Notes: a model not told the origin generated them from the sequence alone. A DNA stretch of 64,000 nt from Chaunax sp. Z400 (GCA_037577475.1 CM075192.1:5056408-5120407); one strand, 5' to 3'. Counted from the first letter of the stretch, positions 51,691 to 63,334 are shown. Numbers and translations are program-made.

Positions 51691-51926
51691 ATTTTTTAGA
51701 TTGTGGATACTGCATTAATCCCACAGGGGGAAATTCTTTCTCTGCATCTGACCCATCCCTGAGGAGCAGTGAGCTGCCACTACATTGCGGCGCCCGGGAG
51801 CAAAATGGGGTTCAGCATCTTTGGTCAAGGATACTTCAACTTGTAGACTTGCAGGGGCTGGGGATCGAACCACCGACTTTTCATTCCGTGAACAACCACT
51901 CTACCTCCTGAGCCACAGCTGCCCCC
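51691..51926 (-). mobile_element. tRNA-derived SINE, copy 2 (same family, opposite orientation)
   Basis: Read on the minus strand this copy starts gggggcagctgtggctcagg, has the B-box complement gggatcgaacc at 51861-51871, and contains the same body blocks as copy 1: gacccatccctgagg in complement, the ccccctgtgggat region and a terminal GGATTAATGCAGTATCC-like tail. It lies in the 8.4-kb intron between BCAS3 exons a and b, in the same orientation as the gene. Its 3' tail is better preserved than that of copy 1. Confidence 0.9.
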
Positions 51927-54900
51927 ATAAATGATGTTATATTTCAAACACTCAAATCCCATTCACTATTAAAAATAATGATTTTTTTTTAGGAACTGGC
52001 TGGTTCCATCTGGACTGTGATCCATGCACATCACTAGGCCTATTATAGGGATGCACACTCTTCTTCACTTATATATGTGTGCATTTGCTCACATGCATGG
52101 GACAGAGGATTGGCAGACAGGAGGTTCAGAGCCCCGTTGGCCAACGACCACATACCTGTTCTTCAGTGATAAAAGTGGGGCTGCTGCAGATGACTTTTAC
52201 ACCATAGACTTTAGACCATAGACTTGAACTCAACTAAACTGTTTAAAAATATGGCCCTATGAAGAAAGCACTTTGATATTAAGGTCAGATCTGCAAAGAG
52301 CCAACAAGATAGCTATCAGGCTAATATCAATGTGTCGCTATCGCTAACCCTAATCCCTGCCCATATTTTCACTTGAATGTTGACCTTATTTTTATATTAA
52401 GTTATAATTATGATTTATTTGTGAGTACTCGATTATAATTTACTCTAAGTACATGACTATGAAAATGACATAAAATGCCCATCCTAGTTGTTTATGTCTT
52501 GTTTTGATGAACTTGCAGGTCATGTGTTCTCCTTCAATGACACGCATGCTCCTCCATATAGTAGGAACCAGCAACACTTCCAGTCACACTGAATGCACAT
52601 GATCAACAATACTTATCACACAAAGGAATGTGCACCTCACAACAACAACATCCGAGCAGCAGCCCCCCCCCCCAACCGACTGATTTCGTGTCAGCCGCAG
52701 GGACAGATTTTATTGGGAGTTATTGGATTATTCAGCCTGTCAGGACTGTTTAAGAGGAAGCGGATGCAGAAGGGTTTTCAGCTGTATCAGGGTTCCCCAT
52801 ATGGTAATCATCAGAGAACAGTAGCATGGTCTGGTATTATTGTCCGGCCTTATAACCAACCTGGACAGTAAAACATGGTCACAGCAGATCAGGCATGAGG
52901 TGGGCTAAGGTTTGAAGACTCACGCTGGTGTCACACACTCCCAGAGGGCAGCTTAGCCTTGACCTTTGGAAACCACACTAGTGTGGAGGCGTCACGTCGT
53001 CACATGACCTCAGCCTACACTCACTTTTTGGAAAAGAAAAGGCTAAAAGGAAGACAAAACGCTCATGCAGATCTGCTTTCTTTTTTTTTTGGGGGGGGGG
53101 GAGTTGTTAGTTTTTCAGTATTAGCAAAAAAGAAAATTACTTATCCTCGGCTCATGAAAGTTGTCTGGTGCAGAACTTTGTACAGGTGTTTTATAATTTG
53201 GGCTTATGTGGGACAAATATAAGTAGAGTAACATAGTTAGCGTTAGCAGAAAAATCTTAATGGAAAAAGAAATTGCCCACACGAAAACTTTATTAACAAC
53301 AGGGAAACATAATGTCACTGATTCAAAGCATCTGGTACCAGGCCTATTAAGACATGTCCAACCAACAGACTATTTATCAGCAAGAAAATTTAGCACGTAT
53401 ACCTATAACTCATGCTATGTAAGCATAAGCATCAATGCTGATTTATGATGATTATTTAATGATTGGATCTTACAATTAATTGATGTATTTTAGAAGACTG
53501 AAGTGTTAAACATGAAACTTCAAATAATGCAAGGATAGAGTGCTTCTTGGACTCAAAATGAGTTTGTTGGAGGTGCTCTTTGGACAGAGATGCATGTTGT
53601 TTCAAATGTTTAAAGAAAATGGTCATAAAGTAAATATTAATTGCAGGTTAAACCCTCACTGTCTGCAGGTGGAGCACGTCTTAAAACTGGAGCAACGGTT
53701 GTGTTCTTTGATATCCCTGATGTGACAGAGGATATCACAGAGAATCATCTCTAGGCACAGCAGCTTAAAAACCACCTTGGAAAAGCAGGAAAACATCAAA
53801 ATAATGCGGTGCACCTGTGGAGTGGGATTATAATGGAAAATGTGAAGTTAAAACTATGCTAACTTTAATCCGTGTCTTTAGACCACTTGAAAAACACGAA
53901 GCAGGATGCAAGAAACCACAGGAAAACAGTGGTTTTGCAGGTTGGCATGTATGGAAGTCTCTGCCAATGACCGAGTAACCCTCCATGTTTAAGCCTGCTG
54001 GAGTTGGTTCCCACTAAACCTCACTGAGACGCTGGCCTCACAGAAAGCTGAGTGTAACTAGTAGAAGTGAAGCTGGTAGGGTCAGACTGTGTGTCCAGTA
54101 ATTCCACTATCTTACAGTACTCTGGGCAGAAATACCTGTTGCTGGTTAAACTCTCTTTTTCTATTGCCTCCCATTAGACTGTCAGCACCTCATAAATTAC
54201 TCTCTGGATGCAGGGAGATGTTGATATCTTTGTTTGGCCGACACATGTAAAAGAGGGATCAGAAAAAAGTGCTGTAGTTAGTAATAAGAAAGGCCTCTGT
54301 ACAAATTCCGTAGCTTGTATTTATTAGTGCTGGGTCAAGGGGGACAGGACTGAATAACCAAATATCCAGTCTAAGCCCCGTCTGAAAAAGGATGATGAAG
54401 GGGGAGATAAAGTCACACTCAGGATATTGCTTTGGCTAACTCCAGGGTGCCCTTGTCTTCTCCTCCAAGCTGTTTCTCCAGCCAATTTGTTTGTCAGTGC
54501 ATTGTGAAGATAAACCATTTAACAAGCAGGTCCAGTTTGCTATCCACTAGCATTTTTCCGTAAGCACACCCTCTTATTCTGCATTTCAGCCTTAACAATC
54601 CTGGACCACAGTAGGGCAAGTAAAATAGTACAGTAGTAAAAAATAGTAGAAAACATGTAAGATATGTATAGTCTTGAACTTTCTAGAACCCTACAGTGAT
54701 ATATTAAAGTGAAAATGGCTGTATGCATGTGAAAAGGTAAGGGAATAAGGGAAACGAGGGATCTGTTAGTAACAAGACACCATATAACTTCTGTTCATTG
54801 TTTAAAAAAGGAACAGTATTCTTGACTTTGGCTGTGTCGGAGTCGAAGTTCTTCTTTGGTGAGGTGTTTAATTGCTGAAAACCCTGGTGTTCTGTCTCAA

Positions 54901-57099
54901 CCATCGCTGGAAAATATGTTAAACCCTCAAAGGCCCTGTGGTTCACTGGTTTCAGTAACCCAGGAAACACAAATCCTATTTCAGTGAGAGCTGATGTTGG
55001 TTTTCAAGGGTGAAAGCCTGGGGCTGACGAATATACCACACAGCAGCTTATAGTGTGTGCTAGAAGACATGCTAACCTTCTTATAGTCTCCATGTTGTCT
55101 TTGGACGTAAATGGAGGCTAAAACATAAATCAAGCAAAGTCATTGTTTAAATGTTAAAGGGAATGACAAATCAGCAGGACAGGACTTTTAGGAGGCACAG
55201 TAGAGATTACATGTATAAATATTATATCTCACATACTCATATGTAATAACACACACAAATGCGTTTACTTGTCGGCCTGTGATAGCCAGCTATAAGACCG
55301 GCTCCCCGCTGTGGTCTCATGGCTGATGAGCTGAGTTTGGGCCTCTTTGAAGGGGCCTCAGTGAGCACGGAGCCTGCCAACAGGACTAGAGATCACAGCT
55401 TGGTTCTCGTCTCCTCTGGGTACAGTGACCACTAAAGTTTATTCATCTGTGTTTTAAATCATCCTTTTCCTCTTGATCTCACTTGAAGAGGCTTAAAAGT
55501 GTTGAGGTTTCTGTCCCTACGAGAGAGAGAGAGGCACAGCTCCAGCAGACAGACGAGGGGCTAACGCTGCCTTCCATATGGAGAAACAACAGTTTTTGTA
55601 GTGGCCTGGTGGTTGGAGAGTGAACGGTGACTGACACCAAGCAAAGAAAAACTCAACCAATCTTCAATAAAGTCTTAAACAGAAGTATAGTGAAAGAATT
55701 GGGAGTGGGGGACATGGAATGTCACTGAACAGCCAGCAAATATCTTTTCCTTTTTCTTTTTTTTTTGGACTCCACAAGTTTTCCTTTAGAACGATTCCCT
55801 TCAGTACCGAGTGGAACCCTTTTTTTTTTTTTGCAACTTTAATTCACTGAAGACTACTCACATGCCATTTCCACTTTTAATTTAACAAATGAGTACTCTT
55901 GACTGAGCTAATAGCTTTTCCTCAAGGGCATAATTCAATCTGCAACATCAACCATCAAAGTCCCTTCGCATTATTATGTCCGGGGCTAACATGAGGCACC
56001 TCCGAAGGGGGATGGAAGTCCAGTGGCAGCTTTCATTTATTTTCAGGGCCCTGGCAGTATACAAATATGATAGAGCTAGCAGTCCAGTGACAAAGAGCTG
56101 CACGGCTGTCGTTCGGCTGTCGATTCTGAGCCATGTGGTTAATTCAAATCAGAGAAGGAGCCGGTATTAAGACCGCATCCAGGAATGAAAGGAAAGACAG
56201 AGCGAGGGAGAGGGAGAGGGCAGTCAAATGGAGGACACATCCTTCAACGTCACATTTATTATTTTACAACAGCCCTCAGAAAAGAGGCAGCCTTGGGGCT
56301 GTGTCGAAAATACAGCACTAATGATAACCACTGGGGTCTGAACATTAGAGAATGGGCATCAAATGTTCAAGGAGAAACTAGGACTTTTTTTTTTTTTACC
56401 TTTTCCTACACCCTATAATCTAACCTGTGAACCATACAAGGCACTAAAAGTTATTAAAGTCTTTGGAGTTATTATATTGCTGACGGATCACGTTTTTCAT
56501 GAGAAAAACAGTCTACAAATATAAATGGTTAAAACTGTTATTGACAATGAAAAATGGAAAATAATGGTATCCTGGAACAGGAAATAAAAGAGCTCTGTTT
56601 CTAAAATGTGTACCTGAACTCTGGGAACTAGTGAGTAAATGGACTGTCACAGCTCACGTCTCAGGGCATTCACTATTAGAGAAACAATATAGGTTTAACT
56701 CGCTCCAATTTGAGCAGAAGGCAGTCACTGAGGGTCAAGATTGTGATGCTAATGATGTGTACCTTTGAAAAGTATATACTCCGAAATCACTAAGGGCCTA
56801 GATTAAGCCTTCAATTAAAAAGTATGAGTGACTGCCCACAACAAAAGACGAAACCCAAGACTCGGGGAAGGCACCACATGCTATTCATTTTCTAAAGTGA
56901 GTGGAGTCAACAGGGAGGAGCTGCAGAGCACGGAGCCGGGAAAGGAAAAGTTCACTGAGCCACTCAATCATCTCTCCATAAGTGACTCTGTCATAATGGG
57001 GCTTCTTTTAAAAGCATGTAAGCATCTGATTTCACGAGACAGCGTTGACAAGAGACTTCAGCCCCATGCAACAAAAAGTTACTGAATAGGAAGATGCTG

Positions 57100-57112
57100 T
57101 GACCTCTGACCT
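57100..57112 (-). promoter_or_regulatory. Perfect DR1 nuclear-receptor motif, with adjacent TCF/LEF-like site
   Basis: The complement reads AGGTCA G AGGTCA, an exact direct repeat with one-base spacing, bound by RXR heterodimers, COUP-TF or HNF4 in vertebrates. Immediately next to it on the plus strand is CTTTGAT (57111-57117), a TCF/LEF-type core. The pair lies at the edge of a compositionally distinct block (56820-57120). Binding is inferred from motif only. Confidence 0.4.
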
Positions 57113-58738
57113 TTGATTCTCAGCGCAGGGCTTTAAAAAAATATCTTTAAAAGTCAACGTTAATCATTTAAATAATCCCTGTTGTCAACCAAACACACTG
57201 ATAGTGTGGGGTCTACCTGTGTGGCCAATGTACTTGTACTTGAAATTAAATCTGTTAGAGAGGGCTAAGAGCGATTACTGTTTGTTTTTTAATATACCTT
57301 TAGAAAATCCATATTGTTATTTTGTAAACTATCACTCTCTTCATCATTTTTGCACCCATTTTGGGGATGATTTCCAATCCAGTTTTGGCAAAGGAAGTCA
57401 GCATCCTGACATCCTTAAACTTAGACATCCTTTAGTTCTACCTTAAAAATCCTGATTGGTTTATTGGTGCAAACAGCCACCAGCACAACTCTAACTTACT
57501 TCGATATCTGAAAAAACGTGCAAACATCAGCGAATCAGAGGTCTAAAACCAAACTAGCTCATTACTGTACTGGTCTTTTTCAGATGACAAAGTAATTTAA
57601 CATTATTCAGGATATTATGTCAGGTGTGAATGAGCATAAATGATTACAACTTAAGTATCTACTGAGAGGAGATGATATGATGTCTTTGTAAAACAGATTA
57701 AGGCAGTATAACTGATTTTTCACCCACTTACTATATCCTATAATGCTTTTAGGGTCATGTGGGGTCACTAATTTGCCTGATTAAACATGTAACCTGGGTA
57801 TTTTTTTTATTTAAAACCGCCTGCTACTGTGACTGGAAACAATGTGAGTGAGAGCTGTGAGAGAGAAAAGACAACAGGAAAGTTGTAGGAGACTAAAAGT
57901 AGAGCAAAATCATGAAAATCAGTATAAATCAAAACAATGAGCTAAAAGGTGATAAAATGTTGTGAGGAGCTGGAGGGAACTGCAGAATTGTGTGATGCAC
58001 ACAGTCATCTGATCCACTGCAGCTATAAAAATAGTAATTAGTGCAGCTATAAATTAAATTGTTTAGTTTTGATTTACTCAACATTTTGTAGGAGAGGGGT
58101 TCACATCATTTACATTTCTATTCCCACACAAGACACTGTTCACAACGACACCAGAATAAGATGAGACACAATTACTGCGTGCAAACACACATCAGATGGG
58201 GGAAAAAGTAACCAAAGGAGCCTAAAAGAAAATATGAACAACATGTGTTTGACACAAAGGCGTTACTCTTCAGGAAAACATCATGGAGGGTCTCAACAGA
58301 TGGAAAGAAAAGACAAAAGACCAGAGATATTTTTAGTGGGTGTCTCAAAAGAAACCACACAATAACACGGCAACAAATGCTCCGACATTACCCACTGTAT
58401 GTGAGTGTTAAAACTCACAAAAATGCCTTATTTACTTTACTGTTGTGGCTTTAACACAGCATGGTGAATCGACCTACGACAAAAGCTCAACATACAGACA
58501 TAAAATTGAAGGGTTTGCAAAAAACACAACCAAAAAAAACCCAGCACAGAAAAGATGAGAAAATAAGAAACACTCCTCTTTGGGATTTCTGCCCCCTGAG
58601 GAATGACTGCACAAACTCTGCGGAATGTGTTGAAAATACACCAGGAGACAAATGAGAAGTAAAGGAGGCGGCGTGCTGGAGCGGGGTGTACAGTTGCATG
58701 CTGTCGAGGGAGCCAGAGAGGGGAGAAGCAAAACTCAC

Positions 58739-58783
58739 CATGGAGTTTTAATGGCAAAACATCCCGCCCCAAAAAGGTAGGGT
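58739..58783 (-). CDS. bcas3: BCAS3 exon a (45 nt, PYLFGAGCFAIKTPC)
   Basis: This is the most 5' BCAS3 exon recognised. It encodes PYLFGAGCFAIKTPC, nearly identical to the vertebrate segment that follows the TLGTITKRTG stretch. It begins with the third base of a glycine codon after the acceptor catgaag and ends with TG before a strong gtgagt donor. The missing base of that cysteine codon is the first base of the exon at 50380, which confirms the junction. At 45 nt it is below normal ORF cut-offs, so it was identified by homology and splice sites. Upstream on the minus strand is a C-rich pyrimidine tract of about 50 nt. The preceding exon (the ...QPMTLGTITKRT region) was searched for up to 64000 and not found, so the upstream intron is longer than 5.2 kb. 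Confidence 0.93.
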
Positions 58784-58835
58784 CTTCATGAAAGGGAGGT
58801 GGGGGAGGGTGAAGAGGGTGGGGTGGAAGGGGGAT
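58784..58835 (-). promoter_or_regulatory. Long C-rich pyrimidine tract before BCAS3 exon a
   Basis: On the minus strand about 50 nt immediately before the acceptor of the 45-nt exon are almost entirely pyrimidine, mostly C-runs. On the plus strand this appears as repeated GGG/GGGG/GGGGG runs. A strong pyrimidine tract is expected to help recognition of a very short exon through U2AF or PTB-type proteins. That function is inferred; the composition is seen directly. Confidence 0.6.
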
Positions 58836-59437
58836 ACAGAGATAGACGGAAAAACCATTATTAAACTAGCACACTTGAGCGAACACACTTTTCACATTAC
58901 ATACGTACGTTTTTGACGTGTCTGTTTAAGTGCATAACACATATGAGGCAGGAAACAGAATGTCTGTGCGCTAAGATGGATTTGAAAACCTGCAGGATGG
59001 CTTCATGATTCATCTGCTCAAGCTGCTCCTTAAAGTGTGATACCATATATCTGGCAGATGCAGCATGTCCACAGACATATGTCATGTGTTTTTTTTTCTG
59101 TCTATCTTTAAGGGGTACATGTGCAGAAACATGTAGGTCTGAATCCAGCCAGTTTATATACAACACAGAAAAAATGACGGGAAACAGCTCTGATGGTTGA
59201 GATTCAGAAAGAGAATGAGGAGTTTATCCAATTTGTGTAATAATAATAGCTGAGAACACCAATAAAGCTGACTGAACAGGAAACTCACAGGCATTGTTGA
59301 GACAAGGAGTTGTGTGTTTGCATGTTTTTTTTCTAGTGCGAGTGTGTGTTTGTGGCTGTGCATTGTCTTGTCACTGTGCATGGCTGTTTGGAAGTCAGGG
59401 TGTGGGCAGATGTGTATTCACTGTGATTATGTTGACA

Positions 59438-59440
<3 letters not shown>

Positions 59441-59511
<71 letters not shown>
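59441..59511 (+). repeat. (GT)35 microsatellite
   Basis: 71 bp of perfect GT units, in the intron upstream of exon a. Confidence 0.98.
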
Positions 59512-59512
<1 letters not shown>

Positions 59513-60802
59513 TGTCGTTTTCAGGATGTATTTCTGTCCGTCTGTCAGTTTGTGCGTGTCTCTAATGTTTACGAGACATTAGGAGTGGGAGTGTGTTCCT
59601 GTGTTTACTCTGCATGTCCAGAGATAGTGACAGAGCTCCATAAACAGTTTACAGTAAATAAGCCTTTTCCCTACAGCAATAAAGGACCGATGAGACTGAA
59701 CTCTGTCCCCGTCGACCAACCTCCGCTGGTCAGGGAAAACACAACCCCCAGCCAACCAAAGCACTCTGCAGCGCTTCGTTTATCACTTTCGCAGCATCCA
59801 GCCCAGCCCTCCCAACGATAGCACACAGTCTTCAATTAGTCTTAGTGCATGGATGTGTAGAGAAATGTTACTCTGGGAGACAGGGAGCAACAATTTGCCC
59901 TGGAATGTCTTACTCCTGGAGCGCAAGTTGACAAATGAACACGGTGTTTGGTGTAATGGAGGCCCCGGGTAAACTGCCACTTATCAAAGAGTTCCAGAGG
60001 GGGGTGGACGGTCTCTACGTGTACCCACCGCTGAGCCTATCCAACCTGCTGAGCCCCCCACTCTGGGCCTCCAGCTGGGTAAATGGATGGACACCAGTGG
60101 GAGAGTGATGGATGAATGGGGTGAGATCTCCACGGGGGGCAGCAAAGGCCAAGTAGGCATTGGGGTTTACAAGACGTCACTTTGAATTTCTCCCTCCCCA
60201 TCGACTTCGAACTTATTGTTGGTGGAATTTATTGTTGGCTGCAAAGAAAGTTGAAGAAAAGCTAAAACAAAGACAATAATGGGAGCGTTCTGTCTCATGA
60301 AGGTCTCCATTTAAAACTCACATTAAAAAGTCACCTCTGTTACTTCATGTTCATCCTGTTAAGGAAGCTACACTGTGATCACGTATGCAGTAAAATGCAT
60401 ATAGAAAATGTTGATAAGAGTCGTTTAAAATGTGTAAACAGTTTAAACTGTTGGTATTTGCAGTAGAATGGCTGTGCAGCGGACAAAAGGACCATCTCAT
60501 CAGTATCAGTACATTCTACACTATGAACTACATTATCCTCATAAATGTATGCAGTGCTACAAAAACTCAACCTCAACCTTCATGTTTCTGTTTCCTTATA
60601 AAGTGACAATGGCGACTGAATACACCTTTTACAGCAGCCTGTCAAGAGTTGTTGTCAGCTGGACATTGAATCGAGCCCCTTATGCAGACAAAATCAGCAT
60701 TTGATGCATGGTGTGATCCGTCTCGCCCCTTGTGTAAACATTGCTAAAGTTTTGCTTTTGTTCCTCCTCTCCATTCTATATAAAAATTACAGAGGTGGAA
60801 AT

Positions 60803-60826
60803 GGGGGTGGGGGGTGGGGATGGGGG
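60803..60826 (+). other. G-quadruplex motif
   Basis: Four G-runs of 4-6 Gs separated by loops of 1-2 bases (GGGGG T GGGGGG T GGGG AT GGGGG). This fits the standard intramolecular G4 pattern with very short loops, which favours stability. On the BCAS3 pre-mRNA (minus strand) it is C-rich, so a G4 would form on the non-transcript DNA strand. Confidence 0.7.
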
Positions 60827-60991
60827 TTGTTGTTCCACCTCTGATCCGAAAGCTGAGGCCACCGACAAGGTGGCAGGACAGGACATGGGCAACATGTTAT
60901 GTGTGCGTCTGAAAACTGGGAAACACAGAGGGATCTTCTCATTTTTCATTAATCATTCAAATACATGAATATTTTCACAACATAAACAACC

Positions 60992-61028
60992 TGCTTTATT
61001 CCATAACATGGCTACATGGAATAAAGCA
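60992..61028. other. Perfect 13-bp inverted repeat (hairpin)
   Basis: The arms tgctttattccat (60992-61004) and atggaataaagca (61016-61028) are exact complements around an 11-base spacer aacatggctac. A second perfect hairpin (arms accactga 61036-61043 and tcagtggt 61050-61057, 6-base loop) follows within 8 bp. They may be the end of a transposable element or a structured RNA; neither could be decided. Confidence 0.75.
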
Positions 61029-62959
61029 ACTGAAGACCACTGAAACGTCTCAGTGGTGTGAAAAAGGCAGAAAAATTCAGTTTGGTAATAAGAACGGTTT
61101 GTATCTCTTCAGTCGTAGGTCTTATGTTTTCCCTATTCGACATACAGACGACTGCCACCTATTGGTATGGAGACTTATTTCCTCTCACACAGGCGCACAA
61201 TGTTTATGCTTGTTGGCCGCTGGTCTACATGGCTGCTAGTTCATTAATAGCAGTTTGGGGTGTCTCAGGCTTTAGACACATACTGTACCATCTAAGGACC
61301 ACATCCCTAGTTCAACACTTGTTGCATGTAACCATCTTGTTCTCTCTATATTTCCTGTCTGCATCAACTGTCCACTATGAAATAAAGGCACCACACTTAT
61401 CTATTAGTCTCTATCTATGACATTGACAACTTAGCATATTCCTAATTATCTGTGTTGCACTACTGAACCTGTTATATCTAAGTGTGATCGATCTTTCTGC
61501 ATCTCAGTCTGTGTTTTAGTTTAAAGATTTGGTCTTTTCATTAAAACAAATTTGCAAAAATAAAATAACTGAAAGTTTTTAGCTTGAACACTTGCAGCAG
61601 ACCCTATACAGTAGATGAGACGACACACTGAAACAAAGTATTTAAGCTCACGTCGCTCAAAATAAAACCAACGAATGAGATCATTCTGGGGAAAACCATC
61701 CACAGTGTTGAGCTGGCAGTAAACAGTTTGGACCAAAGACCTCCCCGTTATGAGACACACTGCTTGATCCTGCAGGTCAGGGGCATGATGGGAAAAACTG
61801 GTTAAACATGGGTCAGCGTAGTAAAAGAGGTGTCAGTGTGTGTTACTGAGCGGAGGCAGAGGAAGAGGAAGAGAGTCAGGAAAGGAAGGAAAAGAGCCAG
61901 AGTAATCGACCTGTGAGGGTGACGACCCCACTCCCAGAGAATAATCGTTCACACATTCATCTCTTAACCCGTTGGCCCCGATAGCAGCTCCGCCTGGGCC
62001 ATTAAAATGGGAGGGCAGGGAGGTGATTTGTGTAAATGCTTTAGTCTTGCTGCCGCGTGGTGCTGGGCATCCGTAAAGCCCCTTTCTAGGTCTGGTCTCT
62101 GTAAGACAATGGCTGCCTCTTACATACATATTACAGTAATCTGAGGGCACATCTGCAGTGGGTCACAGGGTCTTATTCTCCCTCTCGCTGTTGTCGTTGT
62201 CGTTACCTCGCCTGCACTCTATCTGCGTTGGCTTGAAAATGTCATCAGCAGGATTTGGTCAGGGGTGATGTTTTGTTTCATGTGTGTGACAATCTTTCCC
62301 TTTGGATTTCCATTTGTCCGTGTTAAAGTCTGACTGTGTGTAGACAGGATTAGAGCACAACAAGTTGTCTGCCTGCAAATTTCTCGCTGACAGGCGATTT
62401 GACAACTTAAATCTATCCGCATGAATCTGATGACATTGCTTGGAGCTGACTGTTCCAATATTTCTTTCCTAATCTTGTTCACATATTAAGTTCTTGCAGT
62501 GGAGCATCTTTTGATTTTCTGACCACTGCCTGTCTCCTCTGTGGGATTTAATTAATCTGGGGAGAAAACCTTGTGTTGAATTTGGCCAACAGGAAACAAG
62601 AGGCTGGGACGGAGCCAACGCTCCTCTCCTCGTCTGGGACTCCCAGGAGACTTTGAGGACTAGCAGTAGCTTGGCTTTGCTCCTCCAGTCCCTGACCTGG
62701 CTTCGTCTGGGGGGGGAGGTTATCAGGCGGATGCTAAGCCACATCCGACTCCCTGCTTCTCAGAGGGGAAAACACCAAAATCTAAATTAAGAGTAGGGGG
62801 GCTCAGCATGAACTTGTTGAGGTTTTCTTTGATGTTAAAAGTTTGAGGTAACTGAAGACAGCAGCATTTTGCACATTGGTGGTCTGTGGGTGTTCCTGAG
62901 TCGATGAAGGTAATCCTGCAGTCGGCCAGGTCCCACAAAGGGTCTAAAAGTTCCAAGAA

Positions 62960-62961
<2 letters not shown>

Positions 62962-63024
<63 letters not shown>

Positions 63025-63080
63025 TGTGCGTGTTTGTGTGTGTTTGTGTGCGTGTGTTTGTGTGCGTGTGTGTGTGTGTG
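62962..63080 (+). repeat. (GT)n microsatellite with TTTG/CG variants
   Basis: About 58 bp pure GT, then gtttgtgtgcgtgtttgtg-type units repeated. Confidence 0.96.
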
Positions 63081-63218
63081 TCACGGCGCAGTGCACACTA
63101 CAGCCTGGTTGGGAATGTAGGTTAAGCAGCTGGTGTGTTCCTGTGCTGTCCTGCCAACAGGGATCTGCTCATACAGGTGTAAATACAGCTGCTGGACGCA
63201 CCTCTCTCTCTGTCTCTA

Positions 63219-63334
<116 letters not shown>

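Larger units (their letters stand above)
50381..58738 (-). other. BCAS3 intron between exons a and b
   Basis: 8358 bp from a gtgagt donor to a cctgaag acceptor. Holds a sense-oriented SINE, an AAT repeat, and compositionally distinct blocks at about 54.4-54.6, 55.3-55.4, 55.9-56.2 and 56.8-57.1 kb. No long CA/TG array occurs in it. Confidence 0.9.
34765..58783 (-). other. bcas3: BCAS3 gene, partial (seven internal exons)
   Basis: Seven minus-strand blocks translate, in order, into the C-terminal part of BCAS3 (BCAS3 microtubule associated cell migration factor, also called Rudhira). In other animals this is a beta-propeller protein that binds microtubules and intermediate filaments, supports directed cell migration and vessel formation, and pairs with PHAF1 (C16orf70) at the phagophore. 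All six introns have GT donors and AG acceptors and keep the frame: 830 nt in total, 276 whole codons. Intron lengths in transcription order are 8358, 143, 82, 8118, 6228 and 260 bp. The first recognised exon starts with the third base of a split codon and the last ends with the first base of one, so the gene continues on both sides. The N-terminal propeller exons are beyond 64000. The terminal exons were looked for below 34765 and not recognised, which fits the very long 3' introns of this gene in vertebrates. No frameshift or internal stop was seen. Confidence 0.95.

Noticed and set aside
54704..54970. 88-codon minus-strand ORF tested as the missing upstream BCAS3 exon
   Set aside because: The translation lacks the TLGTITKRTG stretch expected upstream, and exon a (58739-58783) already joins directly to exon b across this intron.
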